Shown here one piece after another: positions 52,561-62,400 of a DNA stretch of 64,000 bases (its first letter is position 1; every line of letters starts with the position of its first letter). Both the position numbers and the translations under genes were made by a program. The notes beneath the pieces were generated by a model, which saw only the letters and a program-made list of their open reading frames with translations, made no database searches and was not told the origin of the DNA. The DNA is from Stereocaulon alpinum. Taxonomy: Eukaryota; Ascomycota; Lecanoromycetes; Lecanorales; Stereocaulaceae. The stretch spans positions 62,001-126,000 of the forward strand of contig JAEUBA010000083.1 in the NCBI GenBank assembly GCA_018257865.1, read 5' to 3'.

Positions 52561-53342
52561 AGGTCCTTCCCAACTCCAGTCCTTGTTGATTCAGAGCTTT
52601 ATAAATGTCTGCGAATACTGGCTCGTGAGAATAAGTATCGACGAGTGCCATCGCTTTACGTTGAAGTTGTCGTGTACCCAGCTTCGCCAGCACTAATCAT
52701 TCTTACCATGAGTATTAGATGGGATAGTAATCCCTTGATGGGGATTGCGTATTAAGGGGCTGTAGGGATTCGGGGGTGAACGCTGGTAAGTGAGGTGGGA
52801 TATCATTCCAACGCCCGGCACGGAACAAGCGGACATTAATTCTGGCTTAAACGAGACAATTATTGAGGTAAGAGCGGGGGATGCAGATGATAGTCCGAAC
52901 ATAACTATTAGCATTTGATCGCTTACTGAGAAAAGGTAGCGCTGGTAGAGAGGAATGTCAAGGACAAAGACGCTAGGCAGGCTTCGTATAGACTGGCTTC
53001 AGTAGAAGGGGTCCTTCTTGTTGAATGCCTATAGTTGAGTTGTTGTACGAAGTTGCACCAAGGAGATCTATCTGGTGGGAGACATGCCCGTCTATATAGA
53101 AGAAGGAAATGTCTACCAAGACATTATGAGCGTACGGAGTGCACTGCGCTCGCTGCGCTCATCATTCTATTGGTTACCAAGGCTCGCTTCGCGAAGCCTC
53201 ACGTGTGGATGCTAGCCCCTCTTGATCTTAGCTGCACCCTGGTCCTAACCTGTGAATGAACGGCTTCAGCTGGTGCCATGCGTAGTATAGATCTCCGAAA
53301 TGATGAGCCTGCCTTCGGCACACAGCTTTCTAGCTAGGTATG
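52561..53342. other. no supported gene
   Basis: 52561-52690 minus (MALVDTYSHEPVFADIYKAL) may be a frameshifted upstream piece of the helicase relic. Near 53140-53185 two short palindromes occur (TGCGCTCGCTGCGC and GGCTCGCTTCGCGAAGCC). Confidence 0.35.
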
Positions 53343-54138
53343 CTACTCTTGTCTATTGCATATGTTCTTGGAGAAGCTCCAGCTCTGACCATAGCTGTAG
53401 GAGAGGAAAGTTGGGTACACTCTTCTGCGAAAGGCGTGAGCGATTATGCTTGAATGTAACGAAGCGCTCTCACAGAACTCACATACTTTTCTCCAGATAT
53501 CCTCGTAATAAAGGTGGTACACCATCCACAGGATCTTGTACCTAGCATCCCAGCGCTGATCTTGTCTGTAATCGCCCGCCAGATAAAAAAAGAGCTTCGA
53601 GTTTCTATTGCCGTCCACTCCCTTCAATGCTTTATAAGTTAGTCGGCAGCAGGAATTCAACCAGCTGTGTATATCCTGATCTTGCGCATATGTCTTTAAC
53701 GGATCTTCCAAAATCTTCACTTTCACAAGCTCCTATGAATTGTGTGAGTTGGTACTTAGCACCCATGCACTAGGTACTCAATACTTTAAATTCCTCGTAT
53801 GTCTGCTCGTTACGTGCAAAGTATTGCCGCTTGAAGGTTAATTCCGGACTGGTGAGGAAGCTTATGCTCTCCTGATCCAGCTTCAAGTCCCAGTGCATTA
53901 TTAGATCCGTACCTTGACTGACCGTTTCCTGGCTCCTGGAGCTGTTGTGAGAGGATTTTAGAACTAGCTTCCGTAGATCTTTCCGATCTATCTTCATGGT
54001 CAAGAGTATTTCCCGCGGCGGAGGAAGGGTAGCTTTAGGAAGGCAACAGTTTGAGGGTTTGCCATTATATATAGCGAAGGTGGGGTCGAACCTCAGCGTG
54101 CTGCGACCTTTCTTTATAAATCCGTGGCTTAGCTGCAT
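53343..54138 (-). CDS. hypothetical spliced gene
   Basis: Two frames on the minus strand join by an intron at 53784-53733 (GTATTG..CATAG, 52 nt, CTAAG branch-like site) that keeps phase (EEFK / ELVKVK). Exon 1 reads MKIDRKDLRKLVLKSSHNSS, LIMHWDLKLDQESISFLTSP and LTFKRQYFARNEQTYEEF. Exon 2 reads ILEDPLKTYAQDQDIHSWLN, GNRNSKLFFYLAGDYRQDQR and WMVYHLYYEDIWRKVCEFCE. Composition is strongly coding; no known domain. 5' exons may lie at 54139-54250 (MESFTELSVIF). No internal stops in the joined 250-residue product. Confidence 0.5.
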
Positions 54139-54806
54139 GTCCCCACAGTTGGCTAAATCTGAAAATGACCGAAAGTTCAGTAAATGATTCCATTACTTGG
54201 ATACTCCCAGCCTTAGCAGGTCATCAGAATGCAATATTGGGTTTGGGGGGACCTGGTGGTTGCACTACGCTTGAAGAGGTAAATAGTCGACAGAAACATA
54301 CCAATGCAGAAAGGGTAAAGATGACGAAAGGATTGGATGTACCGTTGACCCATGAGCCGGACGTACCAATGCAAGTTAAGAAGATTTGATTGGAAAAGAA
54401 TCACTGGGTTTGGTATGATTAATCATACACAGACAGAATCAATCATGTGGGGACCCGCCTAGACGTCACGACTCTTTAAAATCCACCTGCTGCATCGCTA
54501 TGCACCCTGACTCGTTGATTAGGTGTGAACTACCTAGCGGACACCTATGTGCTGATGCGGTCTTCCGGAGGCAATTGAATGAGGAGGTACGGCAGCGCAT
54601 GTTATCCACTGTCAAATTGATCTCGTTTCAACCCCTTTTTGCAGCTCTGCCTACATGTACATAGGAAATACAACAACATTTTTCTATGTCCAAAAGCGCA
54701 AATAGGAAGTGCAAGCTCTAGCGGTGGTCTGCCACCTTGGCTATTAGTATTGTTCTGCAGCTTCCCGAGGAGCTGGAAGTACCTCAGGGTTAGGTGCATA
54801 GTCAAC
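54139..54806. other. 5' flank; no further gene supported
   Basis: Short frames only. 54165-54389 (plus) is open without a domain. Confidence 0.35.
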
Positions 54807-55154
54807 TACGGAGGATGACACCGAAAGTCCTGGAACGGCGCTAATGGTCTTGGTATGCCAAGTCCAAAGCCCTAGCCCTAGCTTCTGAAAATACCCCCGG
54901 AGAGGTTGCCCTAGGCGACTGCCGGTAGGGGATGCGGATAGCGGGCACGGTCGCGCAGTACCACCCGCAGATCACGTATCATAGGCCACCCTGCGCCTAG
55001 AGCGCACCCTAACCAGCCTATTCTCCACACCCCTATCAACGTATATCTACGGGGCATGTTCTAGGGGCTCCATCGAAAGTTAGGGCTAGGGCTTCGGACT
55101 TGGCATACCAAGACCATTAGCGCCGTTCCAGGACTTTCGGTGTCATCCTCCGTA
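54807..55154. mobile_element. 348-bp MITE with ~85-bp terminal inverted repeats and TA target duplication
   Basis: The left arm (54807-54890) and right arm (55070-55154) read the same from the outside in: TACGGAGGATGACACCGAAA, then GGAACGGCGCTAATGGTCTT, GGTATGCCAAGTCC, GCCCTAGCCCTA, with few mismatches. The inner 180 bp has no coding frame. TA borders fit Tc1/mariner-type insertion. A truncated relative lies at 45003-45140. It differs in sequence from the MITE at 3521. Confidence 0.9.
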
Positions 55155-55897
55155 TGTATCGTTGATCCTGATCCAGCGAAAAGACCCAATGCCTGTGTAG
55201 GACGACCCTGTTTTATCTTGCATAAAGATGATGATGTGGGAAGCTTGGTGGCGTAAGGAATAGTTTTGGGAGCTACGGCCGGGTTGCATTGATGCGTGCC
55301 GAGATTCAATCTTGAAATTTGAGTAGGATTTCATCAGCCGAACAGGCAGCGACGGGCCAATGAAATATATGATATGTTGATGCATTAGTAGCTACTACAG
55401 TTTCCTCAATAGTATTTCATACAAATATACCGACTTGACTCGGGACAGTCACCCTCTACATTTACCTTTGCAGCTAACAATACCTTAACAACGCCTTAAC
55501 AACGTTTCAACGACGCCTTTATAGTAGTTACCGTTGGTAGTAAGGATTAGTTGCCGCCGTCGTGGTTTCGCGAGTAATTTTAGCTAGACAGGCCTCCTTG
55601 TCACAGTAGAATTCTTCCTCATAAATCCCACTGTTTCACTACCTCCATTGCCTCCATTGTATCCACCGGACTGAGAAAAACTACCGCCCTCACTGACCGT
55701 AAGAGACGTGTCTTGTCCGCTATCCCTGAAGCTCACCGCCGCTCCCCCGCTCCTGACGAAGAAGTCTTAGATCCTGAAGGACACACTCGGTGTCGGAAAC
55801 GTTATCGCATACAAGTGCGCCACTACTAACAGCAACGGAGGGCCGTAGTTAGCACCTCTCACTATCGCAACTACCCTCTCAGTGCCGTATTCCCAAC
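55155..55897. other. no supported gene
   Basis: 55690-55830 (plus) reads TTALTDRKRRVLSAIPEAHR before stops; a relic is possible but unrecognised. Confidence 0.35.
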
Positions 55898-56131
55898 TCT
55901 TCAGCAGCTGCAGGAACGCGCGGGGCGCGGGGAGAGGAGCGTAAGAAGTCCGAGAAAATTAAGTCGCAATAGAGGTATATAGTAGCGGCGGAGGAGAAGA
56001 AGGCGAAGGAGAAGGCTCAGGAGGTAGCTAGGAATGCGGTGGGGGTGGAGAGGAAGAAGGCGAGGAAGCTGATTCCTAGTGACGAGGATGTTAGCCGAAT
56101 AGCTGACCAATTGCTAGGATCTTCGGTATAG
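55898..56131 (+). repeat. short third relative of the 11959/59249 dispersed repeat
   Basis: CTCTTCAGCAGCTGCAGGAA and following, CGCGGGGCGCGG, AGAAGTCCGAGAA and the GGAGAAGAAGGCGAAGGAGA-type coiled-coil part match the tail of the protein at 59068-59709 in order, with more divergence. Stops are present. Confidence 0.5.
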
Positions 56132-56697
56132 GAAACGTTGTAACAGCAACATGCAATGGTAATACGTATTGTAAATATTCCACCGTATCTAATACTCCGC
56201 CCAGCGGCGGCCGCGACGTCTGCCCAGCAGCAGTAGCAACACCAGTAATTGCAGCAGGAGTAGTAGCAATAGTAGCAATAGCAGCAGTAGTAACAGTGCA
56301 GACAGTGTGGTGATGTTCAATCAGCTATAAAGGTGACTGTGAAGGGTGATTGTCCGGAAAGTGTCAAGGTTTGCATTGCGAGGCCACGCCACAAGTCCTC
56401 GCGATAACCTAATTCAGCTCAAAGTTTCGGAAGAGCACATGACAAGGCAATTGATTGGGTCTCGGACAGGTCTCACCGTCTCAGTGAAACACCCGAGCTA
56501 GGAACTGCAACACTAAGAACTGGAACCCTGTCCCCTTCAACCCCGTCATCCGAGCGAAAGACGCATTTCATTGGTATTCGTGCGCGGTATACTATTGCTC
56601 GAACGCCTTCCGCTATGAGATGCTAGGTTATAGCTATCTCAAGACGTGAATCCTCTATTCTGACGATACATTCGGATCTACGTCATTATCTTTTGTG
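56132..56697. other. no gene; (AGC/AGT)n tract
   Basis: 56220-56300 is a GCAGCAGTAGCAATAGTAG-type triplet-rich tract. Nothing else seen. Confidence 0.4.
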
Positions 56698-56850
56698 AAT
56701 ATATCCAAGACCCGATGTTGCGGGTCGTCCTTGGAGGCCTGCTCGTGCATTTCGGGCGATGCACGGGCTCATTCCGCGCATCGCCGCTTAGCCATCAAGC
56801 TTAATGCTTGCACCGCCCGGAAGCATTCCGTAGGCCTCGCGCGGAACAAG
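56698..56850. repeat. inverted, diverged copy of the repeat at 50017-50170
   Basis: Read on the minus strand: GGAATGCTTCCGGGCGGTGC, AAGCATTA, GGCGATGCGCGGAA and GCATCGCCCGAAATGC follow the order found at 50050-50150. The 13-bp hairpin of the other copy is imperfect here. Confidence 0.55.
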
Positions 56851-57376
56851 ATGTATCTTAATCGCCTCTACAGCCCTACTGGCTTCCGTATCTCCACCTA
56901 ATCCAGGATCGATTACGGAAAGAAGACAAAGACGAACCATTCATCGGCTACGATCAGGATTCTTTCATTCGGTATGAGCTTCCGGTAGCGCCAGCCTATG
57001 GGCGGGTGCGGCTGAGGCGCTATCAACAGATATGGTCAAGATTTGCGACTAACCCTGATCTCGCCAAATCACATATCGAACCCGACAATCTGTTTGACTC
57101 CAGCCCTAGGAAGTGATGAACATACACAAGTTACGCGCAATAGCTTTCTGCTTACTGATCAGCGATCCAAGATCTCAACACGACTGACATCTGTCAGCGG
57201 CGAAGTTTGTTAGAATCCTACTACTAATGGCTGGTTGTTCTTTTGCTGACGGTCGATTTCAATCCCATTCAGTGGAGCTAGATCAGGTCAACCGCAAATT
57301 GCTCTGTGATCCAACCCCTCGGAGCCGACCTACATCCCCCTCCATACTCGATTCGATATCCGAACTCCTTCCATAG
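56851..57376. other. no gene seen
   Basis: 5' side of the P-x-Y-W-W repeat gene; a promoter or upstream exon may lie here but is not evident. Confidence 0.35.
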
Positions 57377-58425
57377 ACACACCATCGTCTCGAAGGCGCA
57401 AAGCACTGCGCCGAAACTTCTGCTTGGCTTCTGGCTGGCTACCACGAAGGAAGACTTATATTGGATGCTGAAGATTCTCACGAGCATATTGCGAACCCTG
57501 CGTATTGGTATAAGAAGGCTGATTGTTATCGGGATGAATACCACAAACTGTTCGACAGGAGGGATGATCAGAGGGAGACAACACCAGAAGTCGCCATGCA
57601 ATGTAATTGGCACAGTGAACTGGACCGTGCTAGGGGCAGTGCTAACAATATTGCCCGTGCTCTAGCCAGGTTTCCTGCTGGTAAAGACTTCCTTGAGGCT
57701 GATGGTCCTATACACTCTAATATCGATCCTCTATATTGGTGGAACAAAAAGGAGCTCTACGAGATCGGGTATCGGAAGACTGAGATTGAACACGCCAAAC
57801 GTTCTGCTGATGAGGCTGCTGAAGCGCTCGCCCACTTCCCTGCCGCAAAAGCTCGATCAGAAAGCGAAAGTGAACCTCCTTCTACCGATAAACCAGCTTA
57901 CTGGTGGATGAAAGAGAGGCACAACGAAGCCGAATACAAGAAGCATTAGCAACAGTACTGGGATCACTGGAAGTACGTACACCTTGAAGGAGGGCGATCC
58001 CCTGTCGTGTCCGTGAAGGCTTCGAGACCACCAGCTGGACGAGCGCACTACACGACCCGGAATACTATAAGAGATGTTGAGGCGAAGCCAAAGCAAGCCA
58101 ACGGCCTACATATCGTATAGAAGAGCAAGGGAAATAATCTACCTCTAAGGCGGGACAGCTGGGAGAAAAGGACAATGATCCGCTCTCCACGACAAAGTCG
58201 CATAACAACGATGCCATAAGGGGACCTTCCGGATTCCAGTTTCAATTCAAAAGCGGCAAAACGAATAGCCACCGATCACAAGAAGTCAGGGTAGACAATA
58301 CTATTGCCACGTAAGTTCAAGGCACAACAGCGTCGACGTCGTCTGGAAGCAGCGGAATATGAATGCAGGGCTGAGAAGCGATCTGAAACCCATTGAGCCG
58401 ATTTCTTCACGCTTACGAAGTAGTC
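57377..58425 (+). pseudogene. novel repeat protein (P-x-Y-W-[YW]-x-K modules), intact only to 57949
   Basis: One frame is open from about 57377 (after a TAG) to 57949. It holds three modules of about 50 residues: a helix of the type (A/R)xxSAxxxAxALAxFPA (RGSANNIARALARFPAGKD; KRSADEAAEALAHFPAAKA), then an aromatic anchor (NPAYWYKKADCYRDEYHK; DPLYWWNKKELYEIGYRK; KPAYWWMKERHNEAEYKK). After the TAG at 57947-57949 the same frame continues QQYWDHWKYVHLEGGRSP and later KSKGNNLPLRRDSWEKRT and KAQQRRRRLEAAEYECRAEK, with four further stops to 58425, most explained by CAA, CAG or TGG ancestors. The family was not recognised. The first 57461-57949 part could still be expressed. Confidence 0.5.
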
Positions 58426-59067
58426 ACTAAGTTTTGGCTGCAGATTAATATAATACATGCTTTGTTTCCTTTATAGCTCGCTACAATCGATATGAAATTA
58501 GAAATTAACACACTTTCGCTACATTGACACGCTCAAGAGTATCTCGCCCTAAAGTATCCCCTACCCATCCGCCATTGTCACTTGCCCCTGTTCCGTCATT
58601 ACTCCACTCCTTCATCTTTGACGTCGGGCAGCTTCGGCGCCCAAAAGCTTTGGGACTTCTCTGGCTGAAAGGCTAGGTGTAGGAGATTTTTTCTCGCTGC
58701 GAGTTTCTGTTTCTGGTCTTGCATATGGCCCTCGGTCGACGCTGTATATGATTAGCGTTGGAGGAGTATCTCTGTACGGCTCGCACTCACTGGTAAACAG
58801 CAGTTAACGACGTCTACCTTCGACCTCTGAGCAGATGATTCTCTCCAGGCGAGGCTTTCCGTAGAGCTTGGTAACTTCATTGCCAGTATGCCCAATACCT
58901 GCAGACCTAATGTCGTCCCATTTCCATAGTGGTGGTTGGGAATACTTGACCACACAATTCGAAGAAGGGTTATGCAGGGGTCATAGAAGACTAACTTAGC
59001 ACATCAGATAGACTGACTTGTGGTACTGTTCACCAATCAAGAGATAGGGGCGTAGATAATTAGCTAA
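58426..59067. other. no supported gene
   Basis: Short frames only; 58752-58955 (minus) has no domain. Confidence 0.4.
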
Positions 59068-60010
59068 AGGGCCTCACCCCCGCTTCTTGGTGGCTCGGAG
59101 GCTGCTGAGGAAGAAGAGAAGGAGAGGCGTCTACGTTATCGTGCAGCGTCAATTGACGCTGCAAGACAGGCCAGATATAATAAGATTCAAGGCGTAGAGG
59201 CGCAGCAGGTTGCCAATTCTCAATCAGAATTGGCTAACATTGGCGGCGGAGACACTGACAGCGACGCCGAGCTCCAATACCTAGGTACACAGCTTGTTTA
59301 TAGCCCTCCGCTTCCTTATGACAACATCCAAGTCTTAGGTCGCGAGATCTTATCTTCTTCTGATTCAGATTCTGGTGATGTTGATAATTTGGATCCTCCA
59401 CCAACAGCCCCGCCGCCAACAGCCCCGCCCCTATTAGACGGTATTACAGCAAGACGGTCACAGCAGATGACGTTCTCCCAGCTGCCATCTCAGCACCAGA
59501 TTCCCACCTCTTCAGCAGCAACGGGGACGCGCGGGGCAAGAGGTGAGGCGCGGAAGAAGTCCAAGAGTTTGGAGTCCCAGAAAGCGCGGGATAGTAGGAA
59601 GGCGGTGGAGAAGGCGGAAGGGAAGCTGCAACGAACTGAGGCAGCGGTGAGGCGGAAGAAGAGGGAGGATGATAGGAGGATAGCGCCTAGGAAGGAGGAT
59701 ATCTCCTAATTAGCAGACCTCCTGTGTACGTCATCTCCAATCGGGGGGGACGACTCAAGGATATAGACTCATAGATCCTGCCTCCCTGAGCTGCCAAGTT
59801 GCTGTCTCCAACCTGCCGCCCCGCCCTATCTAGGCTTCTGACAGTGAGTATGTATGTAGCTGGGCGGCGGCGGTGACGTGCAGCCAAGCCGCCTATTGCT
59901 GGGCGGCGTACGCCGCCCGCAGCTACACCAAGCTACAGCAACACTATTGCCCGAATAGGCTTAAGGGGGGCCTGTGAGATCAAGCGAGGGGCCCTGTCCC
60001 AATAGGGGTT
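59068..60010 (+). mobile_element. dispersed repeat, copy B, encoding a C-terminal acidic/Pro-rich/coiled-coil tail
   Basis: The frame is open from a TAA near 59065 to the stop at 59709 (about 213 codons) with no clear ATG, so it is the 3' part of a longer ORF. Order: Glu/Arg-rich helix (EAAEEEEKERRLRYRAASID), GGGDTDSDAELQYLGTQLVY, acidic SSSDSDSGDVDNLD, DPPPTAPPPTAPPLLDGI, TFSQLPSQHQIPTSS, then a basic coiled coil ending in KREDDRRIAPRKED. It may be the C-terminal tail of a DDE-type transposase, but no catalytic domain is present and I cannot confirm that. From 59710 to 60010 the GC-rich 3' part is shared with copy A. Confidence 0.55.
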
Positions 60011-60555
60011 GGGCAACCATCACAGCACTTTCGTGGGACCCCATACGGACGACATCGTGGTGATGTATCATTGGTTTAGTATAGATCTTGTCGAGGTCCT
60101 TGAATTAGTGAATAAATTGACTGTCTTCGAGCCCGTTTCGGTTTATGGTGTCGAATGTACTCATGATTTATCGAGTCTGAGTCGTGAAGAGGAGCAGGAA
60201 GCAGTGTCATGTTGGCAGATATATTAAAAGTGAGACGATGGTAATTCTTTTGTTGGATAGAATGACAATGCAAAGTAAAAGCAGTGAGATGGCTACGTAG
60301 GTATTATGAAAGGTGATGTTACACGCCAGTGGATTCACTGTGATATGAAATGAAAACGGATTTCCTACTTTTCTCTCCCTACTTACCATTCCATAGTAAG
60401 ATAGCTACAGCTCCCTCTATCCTACAATTGTGATATGTAAGTAATGCCTTCTCTAGTGCTGTTATACCTTTTTAGCTCTATGTATTTTCTAAAGTCATAA
60501 TTCACCAAATCTCATAGCTCACTTAAGAACTTCGAGCTTACAATCTCTATATATA
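60011..60555. other. no gene; promoter side of the methyltransferase fragment
   Basis: AT-rich sequence with no frame of interest. Confidence 0.4.
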
Positions 60556-61134
60556 ATGTCAACTGCGCCAATACCTACTTCTGGTGATGCCGTTGCTCTG
60601 GAGATTGACCACCCATCCTTGTCGTGGATGAATTTTGATCTCCGTGAGCTCGTCAACATGGCGAGACTGCAAGCTACAGAGTCCATCCTTGTACTGGGCT
60701 GTAGTACTGGGGAATTGGTTGTCAAGATCCTGCAGGATGCTCCTGGCGGCAGTGATAGGCGGATGGTGTGTGTTGACGGATCTCGCCTCGCTGTTCAAAA
60801 ATCTATCCAAAAGCTCGACGACTTGAATCTCCTGGGTGATAAGAAGTTTCTCTAGGGTGATCCTTATAATCTTTATGCTATTGATGGTCTCTATAAAGCA
60901 AGTGAAGGCCACGGCTGTACGACATTCGATGCTATCTTTGCACGGAACACCCTTCCCGCAGACTCCTCTCAGCATACCTTGATCCTTCGTCACTGGATAA
61001 GGCATCTAACTCCTAGTTCCGGGCGGATAGTCGTAACCCTCAGCCTATGCATTGACGAAACTCCTTACCTTGCCGGCCTACAAGCGATGGTTGGGGACAG
61101 CGAAGTTCTTGCTAGGATGAGTTGGATGATAGAG
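60556..61134 (+). pseudogene. SAM-dependent methyltransferase (class I), N-terminal exon with one stop
   Basis: Starts MSTAPIPTSGDAVALEIDHP at a good ATG. SAM-binding motif I is ILVLGCSTGELVVKIL; the acidic end of strand 2 is MVCVDGS; motif IV-like FDAIFARNTLP follows; then LRHWIRHLTPSSGRIVVTLS (motif VI region). A TAG at 60853-60855 (after DKKFL) interrupts one continuous frame; CAG is the likely ancestor. At about 61134 a GTGAGT donor follows WMIER; beyond it the frame runs into a retroelement protease, so the original downstream exons are lost. Substrate unknown. Confidence 0.65.
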
Positions 61135-61179
61135 CGTGAGTGGGTGCAACGGCGAAATAACGTCTCGGAGCTGAGAGCT

Positions 61180-62400
61180 GGTGGTGCTCAGCCAGGACTG
61201 TCCTTGCGAGCGAATAATATCGCAACGGAACCTGATGCTGGAACACGGTACCTTGGTTCTGAAGTACCACTGGTTGCAGTGGGGTGTCCGATGGTCCGAG
61301 TTACCATTTTCGACACTAGGGTGAAGGCACTGATCGACAGCGGTGCTGAGATTTGCCTTATGTCTCAGCGGATAGCGGATAAGCTTGGTCTTCCTGTCCG
61401 AACCTGTCAGAACTTGAGCATGGTCGCTGCTACTGGCCATAGGGCGAAATTCGTTGGTGTTTGTATAGATGTACTAGTGGAGATTGGCGACATTGTGACG
61501 CCTGTGCATGTGCTTGTGGTCGAGCACTCGGATTTCGACTTGATTCTGGGACGTCCATTCGAGCGAAGGTCTCGTATGAGAACGGTGAACAATGACGACG
61601 GCTTATTGACTACTCAGATCTTTTCTGCGGATGGTAGTGTATCAACTACTATCCAATCAGCGACAGCGGCTCATCCACAGAACCGTACCGTTGCTGAAAT
61701 TTTTACTTTAAAAGACTAGGCGGGCGCCGAACTAGGCTGGTGTCTGCATCAAGAAAGATTAGTGGCCTAGATAGTCAGGGGAGTAACGAGCAATTTGCAG
61801 GTGTTTCAGGACTTTCAGACTTGGATTTTGATTCTATTCGTTCATTTGCTTTAACTAATTTCGCGAAGGCTTCTGCAGTTCGACTGTCGAAGCGATTTGA
61901 TATTCTATTACCGCAGCACTTAAACGACACCCGAGTGCAGACTATATATAAGCGGAAAGCGCAGAAAGTGCGGCCGGTGGACTCTTCGTTCTCAGATAGA
62001 ACAAGTCCTGGCAGATTAGGTTGGAAAGACGAGATCTTGGAAGGAGAACAGCAGGGCTATTATCACGAGCAGGGACCATACGGGCACTGGTTAATTCCAA
62101 AGTTCTCGACACTAACCAAAGGAACGCGTTTGACTGACGAAAGGGTGGCATTAATACAGATCGGTATCAATCTATTACCTCGGGAGAAGGACTTACTGAT
62201 GCAAGTGCTATACAATCGAGAAGCAGTATTGTCATAGGATTTCTTGGAGATTGGAAAGGTGCGCAGTGCAGTGGCAGCACCATAGCAGATCCGAACAGTC
62301 CCGCACACAGCATGGCAAGCACCGGGATTTCCGATCCCAAGGGCCTTAACTGGGACAGTGGTGGAGATGCTTAAGGACCGAATATCTAGTGTTCCATCTT
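61180..62400 (+). pseudogene. Ty3/gypsy pol relic: protease and start of RT
   Basis: The plus strand reads a retropepsin-like protease: VKALIDSGAEICLMSQRIAD (active-site D-S-G), then FDLILGRPFER (the flap/second conserved LGRPF); stop at 61719. From 61740 another frame has the pre-RT linker of fungal gypsy elements: YKRKAQKVRPVDSSFSDRTS, GPYGHWLIPKFSTLTKGTRL and LLPREKDLLMQVLYNREAVL, a TAG, DFLEIGKVRSAVAAP, a TAG and QIRTVPHTAWQAPGFPIPRA before the relic ends near 62400. The stops after VLS and AP fit Trp or Gln ancestors. Confidence 0.85.
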
